From Pleurobrachia bachei (Eukaryota; Ctenophora; Tentaculata; Cydippida; Pleurobrachiidae): a stretch of DNA of 22,748 nt. The position numbers and the translations under genes are program-made. Under the pieces are notes generated by a model that was not told the origin of the DNA, did no database searches, and worked only from the letters and a program-made list of their open reading frames with translations. Shown piece by piece: positions 9,982 to 18,592 of the stretch (position 1 is the stretch's first letter; each line of letters opens with the position of its first letter). The DNA lies in assembly GCA_000695325.1 (NCBI GenBank), contig AVPN01000931.1:1-22748 (forward strand). The letters run 5' to 3'.

Positions 9982-10090
9982 CGACCGAATATTCGGTTCG
10001 GTTCGGTTCGGTTCGGTGATTCGGTGTTTTTTCGGCGGTTCGGTTCGGTTCGGTGGAAAATTTTGACCGAACCACCGAATTTTTTGTTCA
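9982..10090. repeat. GGTTC-rich foldback at the LINE 5' junction
   Basis: Runs of GGTTC/GGTTCGGTTCGG (about 9993-10019 and 10033-10054) are flanked by GACCGAATATTCGG and its rough inverse GACCGAACCACCGAAT. The block is a GC-rich foldback of simple-repeat character lying immediately upstream of the truncated reverse transcriptase frame. Confidence 0.6.
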
Positions 10091-10096
10091 AAAAAT

Positions 10097-11540
10097 GGCC
10101 AGGTGGGTTTTGGTGTGGGTGGTCAGTTGCTGGGATTCATTAGGAGCTACCTGAAGGGTAGATGTCAGAAAGTTGTTATTGATGGTGAGAGCTCTGATAT
10201 CCTTCCGGTGGCCTCTGGTGTACCCCAGGGATCCATCCTTGGTCCGGTGTTGTTCGTCCTGTTTATCAATGATATTTTTAACGAAACTTCACCTGGGACT
10301 AACATCTCCTTGTACGCTGATGACACCAAGATATGGCGCAGAATAGACAGTATGAGTGATCATTTTGAACTTCAGAAGTCTATTGATGCCTTGTATGATT
10401 GGTCAATTCGGAGCATGATGCGTTTCCATCCTGCTAAGTGCCAGGTTTTGAGTGTCATCAACCCTACCACCCAGTCATCTAACCCATTCAGTAGTCTCCC
10501 TTTCCACAAGTACTTTTATTCTCTTGGAGGGGTGACTCTGGAGTATGTCACTGACCAACGTGACCTGGGTATTGTCATCAGTAGCACTCTAGATTTCAAC
10601 TCACACTGTGACTCCATTATCACATCCATGTCTTTTAAGTTCAACCTGCTCCGCAGAACTTGTTACTTCCTCAATAGGAGTTCTTGTAAGAGGACACTGT
10701 ATCTGTCCATGGTGAGATCGTTAGTTGAGCACTGTAATCAGGTCTGGTCGTGTGTGAATGGTGGTAGTCTGAGATCACTTGAACTGCTGCAAAAACGGGT
10801 TGTGAAATGGATCAGAAATGAACCACTTGCCTCGTATACTAATGACGAGTATGTGGATCATCTGCTGAGTTTGAACCTTCTCCCGTTCAAGCAGTTATTC
10901 GAGTTTTACGATCTTAGATTGTTTTACAAGATTGTGTATGGTATGATTAGCATCACTGTCCCTCAGTACATTCAACCGATCAACCCCAGCACACTCAGAG
11001 CCACCCGTCAGAATAGTGACATTCGTGAGGGTCGTGACAAAACGACTCTAGTGTTCATGTCTGCCTACAACACTAACACTCATAGGGCTCTTAGGGATAG
11101 CTTTTTTCACCGGGTCACTGACTTATGGAATAAGCTACCTTACCCTATCAGGCAAAGTGAATCATTGGCAGAGTTTGTCCGTCTCACTAAGAAGCACCTT
11201 ATTGAGTCCATTGTACCCGGTAATGTTCTCTAGCACACCCCAAACCTCCCCCTTCCCCCATCCCTTCCCACTCTGTTCATGCTCACAGTCCGAGTTATGA
11301 GGCTACTTCACCCTCGGGATAGCCGCCCAGTCCGCCAGGTATTTTCTAACCCCTCTCTTTAGTACTTCAATTATCGTGTCGAGGCTTTTGCAGTATTTTA
11401 CTAGCCTTCTATCTGGTTTTCGGGGCCCCTTAGCTGCAGCAGACGCTGTGTGGGGTCCCTAGTGTGTACGGTTTTAATGAGTGTATTGAATTCTATGCCT
11501 TTGTAAGTATACCTAAAATAGTTCTACCCGGTAAAAAAAT
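10097..11540 (+). mobile_element. 5'-truncated non-LTR retrotransposon (LINE), CR1/Jockey-like group
   Basis: The element carries the C-terminal half of a LINE ORF2 and a 3' UTR of about 300 bp. The 3' end is A-rich (CGGTAAAAAAATAAAAAAAC). It starts inside the reverse transcriptase domain, so the endonuclease and the first RT motifs are gone, the usual result of incomplete target-primed reverse transcription. It sits in the sense orientation in the 5.1-kb intron of the cadherin gene. It is flanked by direct repeat Y on the right and by a shared 51-bp segment plus Y on the left. No target-site duplication could be assigned. Confidence 0.85.
10103..11233 (+). CDS. LINE ORF2 fragment: non-LTR reverse transcriptase, C-terminal half
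   Basis: This is an open frame of 376 codons ending TAG at 11231-11233. Near residues 8-22 it has QLLGFIRSYLKGRCQ, the segment before RT motif 4. GVPQGSILGP follows at about 39-48 and the catalytic YADD at 71-74, then the thumb and C-terminal region (RDLGIVISSTLDF near 150; DLWNKLPYPIR near the end) seen in CR1/L2/Jockey-type LINEs. The frame also extends upstream into junction sequence, so the first codon is arbitrary. The unbroken frame suggests a fairly recent insertion. RT would copy the element's own RNA at a nicked target, but this copy lacks the endonuclease and cannot move itself. Confidence 0.85.
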   Translation: MGFGVGGQLLGFIRSYLKGRCQKVVIDGESSDILPVASGVPQGSILGPVLFVLFINDIFNETSPGTNISLYADDTKIWRRIDSMSDHFELQKSIDALYDWSIRSMMRFHPAKCQVLSVINPTTQSSNPFSSLPFHKYFYSLGGVTLEYVTDQRDLGIVISSTLDFNSHCDSIITSMSFKFNLLRRTCYFLNRSSCKRTLYLSMVRSLVEHCNQVWSCVNGGSLRSLELLQKRVVKWIRNEPLASYTNDEYVDHLLSLNLLPFKQLFEFYDLRLFYKIVYGMISITVPQYIQPINPSTLRATRQNSDIREGRDKTTLVFMSAYNTNTHRALRDSFFHRVTDLWNKLPYPIRQSESLAEFVRLTKKHLIESIVPGNVL

Positions 11541-11542
11541 AA

Positions 11543-12095
11543 AAAAACTAAACAAGTTGGGGGTGTTTTATTTTGTTGTGGTATCTCTGAATTGCTTGTT
11601 ACTTTCGTAACCCTCGCTCCGCGAGCCGGCGTAGGGTCGCGCAATCTGACAATGAATTGCGTGATTTTCTTATAAAAAGTTTCTTCAGAAGCGTTTCTTA
11701 AAAACGAGAGTAAGGTAGAGTGCAGTCACGTGACTTAAACAGACAAATGGGGAAAAGTATAAACGAGGGGGAGGAAGGGCTATGTCATTGGGAAATGTTT
11801 TCTAAATTTCACAATCCATTTACCTACGTAATTTAATGTTCTCGATCGATAGCAGGATGGCTAGTATCGAGCTCTTGGGAGGTCCATCATGACTAAATTT
11901 AATTTTGGCAAAAATTTACCTCATAAAGAATCTGGAAAGTGAGGGGTTATTATATATTTCGTAACCAAGGCTAAGTTTTATTACTTGGAGTCAAAAGGAG
12001 CATCCTGGAATATGCCAATCCAGTCGGACACCAATTTACCGGCCCCCATTCAACGGAACCGCGATTTAAAGTTGAAATTTGTAACCAAGGGACAG
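11543..12095. repeat. Direct repeat Y, second copy
   Basis: It matches 9408-9924 from AAAAAACTAAACAAGTTGGG through TAACCAAGGGACA. It differs by scattered substitutions, small deletions and one clean 57-bp insertion (11596-11652). It follows the A-rich LINE end directly, so the LINE 3' boundary is blurred by shared A-rich sequence. Confidence 0.7.
11596..11652. mobile_element. 57-bp insertion with 8-bp target duplication
   Basis: TGAATTGC occurs at 11588-11595 and again at 11653-11660, and once only at the corresponding place in the first Y copy, which is the empty site. The insert is GC-rich, starts TTGTTAC and ends CTGACAA, so only about 4 terminal bases are inverted (TTGT/ACAA). An 8-bp duplication is typical of hAT-type transposition. 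At 57 bp it could be a tiny internally deleted derivative. Confidence 0.6.
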
Positions 12096-12480
12096 TGGGC
12101 CGGACGCTGTAACTTAGATAACCTTCGCGCCTTACATACTCTCAATCAAAATCAGTTTCATGGAAATACTAAGGCTTGAACCTTAAAGCATTTGAAAGAT
12201 GAGATTTTTGCTCTTTCCAACGCAACCAAGATCAAGTCTTGATCTTATCAGGAACAGGAGATCTGAGCGAAAACGTTTAGCACACGCAAATCGACTTTTG
12301 TAAATGTGGTCACTGCCCGTATGCGCGGCCCTTAAATATTAATTTCAACTATACTGAGTGAAACCCTTTTCTCCCGGCCCGAGTATCCCGGTAAATCGGG
12401 GTCAGACTCGCATTTACTACTACATACATACTAAGGTTTGAACAAAACAATGTTTTGTAGGGGTATATCCTCTTTAAAGC
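12096..12480. repeat. Mosaic of dispersed repeat fragments
   Basis: Bases 12190-12265 resemble the interior of the foldback element at 2763-3084 (TTTCCAACGCAACCAAGATC, then TCAGGAAC). Bases about 12371-12415 (TCCCGGCCCGAGTATCCCGG then TAAATCGGGGTCAGAC) match the right half of the 81-bp element at 16425-16505. No gene is seen. Confidence 0.5.
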
Positions 12481-12534
12481 CCAGTAGGCATGTCCTAAGC
12501 CATTCTCTATCTCCCATAATCATTATGTACACTC

Positions 12535-13260
12535 TCTAAGTCGTCCCTGGCGCTCCCTGAGTCTTTCTGATGATACCCTAGCTCCTAAGTCATTCCTTGA
12601 GCTGTGCAAGGCATTTCCTGAGTCTTCTTGGGTCGTCAAGCGTCCTCTGAGTTGTCCCAAGTGCTTCCCGGAGACTTCTGAGCCGCTCTAGATACTCCCT
12701 GAAAAGTCCTAGATAGTCCCTGAGTCGTCCATTGTACTCGGTGAGTCCTCCCACGCTCCCCTGGGTTATTCCAGGCGTTCCTTAAGTTGTTGCTGGTGCT
12801 CTCTGGGTTGTCCAAGACGATCACTGGGACCTCATGGGTGCTCCCTTTGCCGTTTCGGATGCTGATTTTGTCGTCCTGGGATATCTCAGGTGCTCCCTGA
12901 GTCGTCCAGTGTACTCGGTGAGTCCTCCCACGCTCCTCTGGGTTGTTCGAGGCGCTCCCTAAGTTGTTGCTGGTGCTATCTGAGTTGTCCCAGACGATCA
13001 CTGGGACCTCCTGTGTGCTCCCTTTGCCGTTTCGGATGCTGATTTTTGTCGTCCTGGGATATCTCAGGCGCTCCATGAGTCGTCCACTCTGCTCGTTAAG
13101 TCCTCCTATGCTTCCCTGGTTTGTTTCAGGCGTTCCCTAAGTTGCTGGTTCTCCCTGAGTTGTCCCAGACGATCACTGGGACCTCCTGGGTACTCCCTTT
13201 GCCGTTCTGGGTGCTCCCTGAGTCGTGCCGGGTGCCTCTAGCTCGTCCCAGATGTCCCAT
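12535..13260. repeat. Minisatellite with ~178-bp higher-order unit
   Basis: Units anchored on TGAGTCGTCC start at 12721, 12898, 13076 (shortened) and 13219, giving periods of 177, 178 and 143. Within each unit are shorter degenerate repeats of the type GCTCCCTGAGTCGTCC, which also fill 12535-12720. A long minus-strand open frame (12636-13076) is only the repeat read in one frame. Confidence 0.8.
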
Positions 13261-14099
13261 GAGGTCATAGGTTAGAGATATCAAACACTAGAATCATTTA
13301 ATTAATAACAAGATAAAAATGACCCAGAGTAATTTATAGTACTAAATTGTTTACTTTATAGATGTTGCGAAAACGCAACGATTGGAAACGGTCCATATAT
13401 ATACACACTTTCAACAAACCACAGCTGTTGTAAAATCTAATTTTTGTAAGCATACTGATGTATAGTTTTGCTAAATAACCCACTGAATGACTCAGAAACA
13501 GCCAAAACGTGCACGTACGTGTGTTGCCGGGTGTTGCGAAAACATAACCCACGTTTTCGCACGTTTTCGCAACCCACTTGTTTGAGGCTCTACAGGGCTA
13601 ACAGGTTTGAGATCTGTTTTTTCTTTAGAAACATCTCCGAACATTTCTCTAACTGATTAGCTGTATTTCATATCGGTAAATAGTTGAGATATATTACATA
13701 GATGTTCATTTATGTGCATTAGTTCGAAGACCGGAAATTGGTAGTTTTCAATAAATAATTACGGAAATATTGGTCAATTTAGAAAACTTTTTAATGGCTA
13801 AAATTTTAGTTTGGACGATTCTCTAGTGATGTCTGGTGGATACATCATCTCAAATGTAGTATAGATCGGCGTTATGCGGAGATTTGGACGCAACGCTTTT
13901 GCGCAGTCAGGTCTGATTACCCAAATCTAGCGGACCGTGACAGTCCGACTGTCACACATTTATGTGTGAACAATTCAAGTTCAAATGAACCCCCCGACCC
14001 AGCCGGGTTATTTCCCAGATCTATTAATACTTGTATTAAGCTGTTTCCTTTGCTAAGTTACAGAATTTTACAATAATATGCCCCTGTCCCCTGTGTTAG
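13261..14099. other. Unassigned intronic DNA
   Basis: This is AT-rich DNA with no coding or RNA gene seen. GTTGCGAAAACGC and GTTGCGAAAACA with inverted partners (CGTTTTCGCAAC) occur at 13367-13380 and 13530-13572, and TGTTGCGAAAACACATC at about 9125 is related, so fragments of another repeat family are present. The stretch ends with the acceptor TGTGTTAG at 14092-14099. Confidence 0.4.
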
Positions 14100-14223
14100 G
14101 TGTACGGGGTTACACGTGTACCTGTTTGCCACGGTGGACTGGGAGACATTGTGAGGTATTCAACACCTCTGCAGCACCATGTGACCTTAATCCCTGTCTA
14201 AACGGTGGATCATGCTTATCAAG
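14100..14223 (+). CDS. Fat-like cadherin exon: end of EGF 8, start of EGF 9
   Basis: It enters at phase 1, exactly matching the donor phase of the exon ending at 9009, which supports splicing across the 5.1-kb repeat-filled intron. It reads [19 protein letters not shown] and then starts the next EGF with [12 protein letters not shown]. It leaves at phase 2 through donor GTATAC. Confidence 0.83.
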
Positions 14224-14387
14224 GTATACTATCTTGAGATCTCTCTCTCTCTCTCTAGTCGCTCTACCCTCTATCTTAGGCCAATGAGCATCACCTCTCT
14301 CAGGCCAATGAAAATCCCCTCTTTCTCAGGCCAATGAATATCATGGGAGAGAGTCCGGTTACTTATAGGGGAGATAGAGGGAGATAG
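14224..14387. repeat. Short direct repeats in the intron before the EGF exon
   Basis: After a CTCTCTCT run, CAGGCCAATGA(A/G)(A/T/C)ATC recurs at about 14278, 14300 and 14328, with a related CCCCAATGAATATCCCC at 14393-14410 that falls inside the predicted exon. Each repeat carries an acceptor-like CTCTCAG, giving several competing 3' splice signals. Confidence 0.55.
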
Positions 14388-14546
14388 AGAGTCCCCAATG
14401 AATATCCCCTATCTGTACGAGTGTCGTTGCGAGGAGGGGTTCCGGGGAAATCAATGTGAGGAACGTATCGACAGATGTGCCACAGATCCGTGTCTAAACG
14501 GGGCGACGTGTGTCGATAAAACAAACACATACGAGTGTGTATGCAG
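14388..14546 (+). CDS. Fat-like cadherin exon: end of EGF 9, most of EGF 10
   Basis: The secure part reads YECRCEEGFRGNQCE then RCATDPCLNGATC and TYECVC. The donor is at 14547 (GTCGGT). The 5' edge is less certain. An acceptor at TAG 14385-14387 gives the required phase 2 and an open start (ESPMNIPYLYE); other nearby AGs give the wrong phase or a stop. The first codons derive from the intron's short repeat. Confidence 0.7.
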
Positions 14547-14703
14547 GTCGGTGTGCTACACAGTTTCACTCATTTGAATATATATTGTTTCTGGTTAGAT
14601 TTGAAACGGTATTTGATTTAGTTGGATTAATTAAAACGAGAGAGAAAGTACAAGATATATTATAAAATACAATAAGAGAGATACATATTATCCCCACACA
14701 CAG

Positions 14704-15145
14704 GTCGGGGTACAGAGGTCGGCACTGTGATATTACCCATGACCCTTGCCTACTTCTACCCTGTCGTAACGGGGGTATATGTCACAACGTGGGTGACAGT
14801 TATGTGTGCCAATGTGGCGCATCTCAAACTGGTGAGTACACAGGAAGTACTGGTCCCTGATTGGCTGATAACCAGTCACGTGACCTAAATACACGTGACC
14901 TAAATAACAAATTCTGATTGGTTGTTTACTTATTTCGGTCGGTTCCTGATCGATGCAGGGAATGAAGTTTTCTCTATCACCAGGTGATTAATATAAAATT
15001 TGTTTGCAGGACGGCACTGTGAGAAAGAGTTAACATACTGTCCAGCGGGGTACTGTAGGAACGGTGGCAATTGTGGGCTAATGGCGGATGGCTCGGTTCA
15101 GTGTGCCTGTAAACTGGGTTATTATGGCGATTATTGTCAACACAG
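14704..15145 (+). CDS. Fat-like cadherin exons: EGF 10 end, EGF 11, EGF 12
   Basis: There are two exons, 14704-14831 and 15010-15145. The first (phase 2 to 1) reads SGYRGRHCD, then CLLLPCRNGGIC and YVCQC. The second (phase 1 to 2) reads GRHCEKE, then CPAGYCRNGGNC and CACKLGYYGDYC. Both have clear acceptors (ACACACAG, TTTGCAG) and donors (GTGAGT, GTAATA). The intron between them contains the donor-proximal repeat. These EGF modules form the rigid stalk between cadherin repeats and LamG domains. Confidence 0.85.
14844..14945 (+). repeat. Donor-proximal intronic repeat, second intron
   Basis: It begins 12 bases after the donor at 14832 (GTGAGT) with GAAGTACTGGTCCCTGATTG. It continues with CAGTCACGTGACCTAAAT (the CACGTGACCTAAAT part is tandemly doubled here), then TTCTGATTGGTTGTTTACTT, and ends TCGGTCGGTTC. 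Homology with 515-601 spans the whole segment, although the host introns are otherwise unrelated. Confidence 0.75.
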
Positions 15146-15293
15146 GTAATAACTAGCTACATAATCCTTGTGTCTCCTCATCACTTTGTCTCACTCCATC
15201 CCCCTTTGCTTTGGTCGACCCCGTTTCACCGCACTCTGCACGGTTAGATGAGGGTTAGAACCTTTAATAACTTGTCTCCCCACTACCACACAG

Positions 15294-15430
15294 GACCCGA
15301 TTTTGTGCCTCATCACCCTGTCTGAACACGGGCAAGTGCATTGAAGCAGAGGAGGGGTACCGGTGTGACTGTCCCCGAGGGTTCAATGGGCCACACTGTC
15401 AAAGGACCGAGGTGTCCATCAAACCTGGAG
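15294..15430 (+). CDS. Fat-like cadherin exon: EGF 13
   Basis: It reads FCASSPCLNTGKC, EEGYRCDCPRGFNGPHC, then the linker QRTEVSIKPG. It enters at phase 2 and leaves at phase 1 through donor GTATGT at 15431. It closes the main EGF array just before the first LamG domain. Confidence 0.87.
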
Positions 15431-15481
15431 GTATGTGAGTCATGGACACTGACAGTTATTGAATCTATAATAAAGATCAGT

Positions 15482-15598
15482 AGTTATACTTCCTTGTCTG
15501 CTTTCAAGACTTGATCTTCATCAACCTTTTCTTCATACTTTTGAATATCAGATTGATGAAGATCAGATTAATTAAATCAATTTGATCAAGTATAACTC
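15482..15598. repeat. Imperfect foldback in an intron
   Basis: AGTTATACTT near 15483 is inverted as AAGTATAACT near 15588-15597. GATCTTCATCAA (about 15511-15522) is inverted as TTGATGAAGATC (about 15552-15563). The whole 117-bp block would fold on itself; it is probably a small degenerate foldback element. Confidence 0.5.
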
Positions 15599-15612
15599 TA
15601 TCTCCCCTGCAG

Positions 15613-16415
15613 GTCACATTGCCCTCGCTACCCGGGTTCTCACATTCTCCACCCTGTCCCTGAAGATCAGAACCACGTCTCGGTCCGGGTTGTTGCTGTA
15701 CAGCGGCCGGTATGGAGGTGGTGCTGATTACATTACCGTATACCTCTTCTCTGGACGGGTAGGTTGATTTGATTTGAAATAATTGCTATATATATGTTAG
15801 GATAACATTTTGGTAATATTTACAGTAAAAAGGGTTGTTTTGTTCAAACCTGGTAGCCTAAATTGGTAAAAAAGGGAGTTCAACCTTGTGTTACGCATGT
15901 GTCCCACACACACACACACACACACATATATCTCTATCTGTATGCAGGTACGTGCTGAGTACTCGCTAGGTGGGTCCCGGGGCAGTCAGGTTGAGGTACC
16001 GACAGTGGTTTCAGATGGGAGATGGCACAGGATTCTCCTGATTCTGAACAGCAAACAGATCACATTACAAGTGGATGAATGTGAGGACACAGCACAGTGC
16101 GAGATATCTGACATTGTAGCAGGTATATAAATCTAGTGTAAATAAGGTTCTAAGGGCTGGGCTTGCAATCTGGTTTTGCGTGTGTCAGCTTGGGATCAAG
16201 CAATCGGGAAAACGACGTTGATTCAAGTGTTCAAATCAAATTGCTAAGAAAACAAACATTCACAGGACCCTACTACTACCTGAACACCAACACCCCAATC
16301 TATCTGGGTGGTGTTGACTACCCGTACAACTATCTCCCTGAGAGTCTTTACGAGGGGTGTATTAGGGAGTTCACTGTTGACGGCGAGATATTGGACTTTT
16401 CCCGACTTGTATCAG
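15613..16415 (+). CDS. Fat-like cadherin exons: LamG domain 1
   Basis: There are three exons, 15613-15758, 15948-16122 and 16266-16415 (471 nt, about 157 residues). The first reads LKIRTTSRSGLLLYSG then GGADYITVYLFSG, the core LamG beta-sandwich strands. The second has VVSDGRWHRILLILNSKQ, the conserved DGxWH motif. The third has PIYLGGVDYP then YEGCIREFTVDGEILDF, the conserved GC-xR-x(3)-DG end. Phases run 1-0-1-1 and are consistent. LamG domains in Fat and Flamingo receptors are extracellular ligand-binding modules. Confidence 0.88.
15905..15926. repeat. (CA)n microsatellite in the LamG1 intron
   Basis: This is a run of about eleven CA units just upstream of the acceptor TATGCAG (15941-15947). 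It is likely length-variable. Confidence 0.85.
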
Positions 16416-16424
16416 GTTAGTTTA

Positions 16425-16505
16425 ACAGTCAGACCCCGATTTACCGGGAGGGTAATTTACCCTTCCCCCCGGCCCGAGCATCCCGGTAAATCGGGGTGCG
16501 ACTGT
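16425..16505. mobile_element. 81-bp MITE with TA target duplication
   Basis: The ends are inverted repeats of about 25 bp. The left reads ACAGTCAGACCCCGATTTAC plus CGGGA; the right end reversed reads ACAGTCGCACCCCGATTTAC plus CGGGA. TA precedes (16423-16424) and follows (16506-16507), as for Tc1/mariner-type insertion. Only about 30 bp lies between the arms. It is just 9 bases after the donor of the LamG1 to EGF intron. Fragments of the same family occur near 12371 and 21632, and its right end is the left edge of the second EGF-LamG duplicate at 18204. Confidence 0.75.
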
Positions 16506-17827
16506 TATACCACATCCCAGCAGCTACAACGGTAAATGATGTGAACAAATTGTTGCTGTGACGTCATTTCTACAGCTAACTAGTTATATTTGCTATGGTT
16601 ACCATGTAACACTCTACTCTCTCTTTAACAGGAGTGCAGTTTTCAGAGGGCTGCTCAGGGTGTGATAAGGAATGTACTGCACCTCTTCGGTGTCTCCCCG
16701 GTTCAGGAGCGGGTAAATCCTGTCAGTGCCCTTGGGGGAGAACGGGACGGGATTGTTCTACCTCATCTCCCTCAATCACCCTTAATACCGGTAACTGCGT
16801 TCAATTTTGTTATGTTCTAACCCTTCTTTACATTTGTAACTAGGCAAGTTACATTATCATCAAATCAAAACCGCTAAATACAATTCACAATATTTTGAAC
16901 GTTAGCTGTGTTATAGAAAATTATATTTAATATCGAGTCACTAAATTAGGCAGGGCAGAAGAGAGATAAGGTGAAGCAGATTGTCTAACTTGACCAACTC
17001 AATTCTCCCACACAGGCGGTGTAAACGGAGTTCAATTTGAACGACGTCTCCTGCTCAACTCCTTCTCCATACAAATTCGGACAAGGATACCCAACTGCCT
17101 GATATTACTAATTGCCAGCCCGAGAGACAACCAGGTATGAAGTTAGTTAGTTAGGTAATTACCCAAATTATTATCACTTAACTTTTAAAACCTAATAAGT
17201 GATATCACATTGTATCATCCCCCGCAGGACTTTATAATAGTATCCCTATCGGAAGGACAGCCCGTACTCTCCCTCTCCTCCTCCACCCACCTCATCATCG
17301 CGGGACGGCGTGCCAACGATGGACAGTGGCACACACTGACCTTCACCCAGACCCTGGATTCCATATCTCTTGAGATGGACGGGGGCACCTCCAGAGCAGT
17401 GGGGACAATACCTGGGGAGAGTTACAGGAGGGGAGTTGAGAGTGATGTATTGTTGAGCTTCGGTGGACAGCTTCGTGAGGTTGGGGTTCTCGATTTATCA
17501 GGTGAGAATCTGCATCTCGTCCAGAGACTATCCCCTCCCAAGTCCCACTTGCACCCATACCATATTTAGGTATAGTATTGCCTCTCACCCCTCTCCCCAA
17601 CACCCATAACATATTTAGGTTTATTTTCCGATCCCTATTACACCCATCTACCCTATCCAGGTTGGTCAGTTGACATGGCAGCAAGGTCTGGAATGGTGGG
17701 TTGTCTTCGGGATGTGAGGATAGATGGTAGAGAGGTGAATCTCATCAGTAACACGATGGAATCTTCCCTTGCCGGCACCTCCCGTGAGTTATGATATCAG
17801 TTCTCAGTAAATACTGGTCCCTGATTG
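16488..17827 (+). repeat. Tandem duplication of EGF-LamG module, first copy
   Basis: It aligns with 18204-19777 through exons and introns, apart from the 241-bp insertion in the second copy. The left edge lies inside the right arm of the 81-bp MITE. The right edge is at CTGATTG (17821-17827), inside the donor-proximal repeat, where this copy changes to TTTGATTTGATTTGA. Confidence 0.9.
16632..17783 (+). CDS. Fat-like cadherin exons: EGF plus LamG 2, first module
   Basis: There are four exons, 16632-16790, 17016-17134, 17228-17501 and 17661-17783 (675 nt, 225 codons, phase 1 at both ends). The first is an atypical EGF (CSGCDKECTAPLRC, then CQCPWGRTGRDC). The others form a LamG domain: SFSIQIRTRIPNCLILLIAS, then RRANDGQWHTLTFTQ (DGxWH motif), and GMVGCLRDVRIDGREVNL (GC motif). 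Because the module is symmetric in phase, it can be duplicated or skipped without breaking the frame. Confidence 0.88.
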
Positions 17828-18592
17828 ATTTGATTTGATTTGATTTGAAAAAGGATAAAAATCGATATAGTACACAATGTATATAATAAAGATAATATCC
17901 CGGTTGGCTCCTATTGACGGGATGACAATATTGACGGAGCGCTTACACCTCAAATTTATTTTAAAACTTCACACACCGACAGCTCTCACACTCTACAGAC
18001 AAACAACTACAGTATACTAAGTATAAAAATATAATAGGTTAGTTTAATGATAATAATTTAAAGATGACCACCCCCGAACCCTTCCCCCTGTCAGTCCCTG
18101 TCGGTATTGGTCTGGCGTATCGCTGGGCAACAATTTCAAGTTTCAAACATTCCTAACACAACTCCAAACCCATTAACGATGTCTATGACTCCAACTTTCT
18201 AAAAAATCGGGGTGCGACTGTTATGCTCTCTTTTCGGAGCGTGCTCGAGCAAACTTCTGCCGCGTGCTCGAGCAAACGTGCGCGGCGCTCCCTCTCAGTC
18301 ACGTGACTAGCACGTGACTAGCACACCCTTTCATACAAAATATAGGGGGAGAGCGTGTTGTAGAGAGCGCGCGAAGCTATGGTTAGCATTTCAATAGCCG
18401 CTGACCAGAGCACTCTCGTAAAAAGACGCGCAGGGGATAGGACAGCACGCTCCGAAAATGCCGCATTATACCACATCCCAGCAGCTACAACGGTAAATGA
18501 TGTGAACAAATTGTTGCTGTGACGTCATTTCTACAGCTAACTAGTTATAGTTGCTATGGTTACCATGTAACACTCTACTCTCTCTTTAACAG
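17784..18592. other. Long intron between duplicated modules, with unassigned filler
   Basis: After a truncated donor-proximal repeat (17807-17827), bases 17828-18203 are unique in the window. They begin with TTTGA pentamers and AAAAAGGATAAAAATCG, as at the end of a retroposed element read in reverse, and hold no recognised gene. The second duplicate starts at 18204 within AAATCGGGGTGCGACTG. It is interrupted by the 241-bp element, and the acceptor of the second EGF exon ends at 18592. Confidence 0.55.
18225..18465. mobile_element. 241-bp MITE-like insertion with TTAT target duplication
   Basis: TTAT at 18221-18224 is repeated at 18466-18469. The first duplicate holds the uninterrupted site ACTGTTATACC at 16501-16511. 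The ends share TTTTCGGAGCGTGCT in inverted orientation about 6-7 bases from each tip; the outermost bases match poorly. The interior is non-coding, with GTGCTCGAGCAAAC-type short repeats and two CACGTGACTAGCAC units. The superfamily is not assigned. Confidence 0.75.

Noticed and set aside
9408-12095. Direct repeats flanking a reverse transcriptase, as in an LTR element
   Set aside because: The reverse transcriptase has non-LTR motifs (GVPQGSILGP, YADD with LINE-type C-terminus), there is no TG...CA structure or other LTR-element parts, and the element ends in an A-rich 3' tail.
12636-13076. Minus-strand repetitive protein of 146 codons
   Set aside because: It is the minisatellite read in one frame; the 177-bp unit keeps the frame by chance divisibility and there is no start context or domain.
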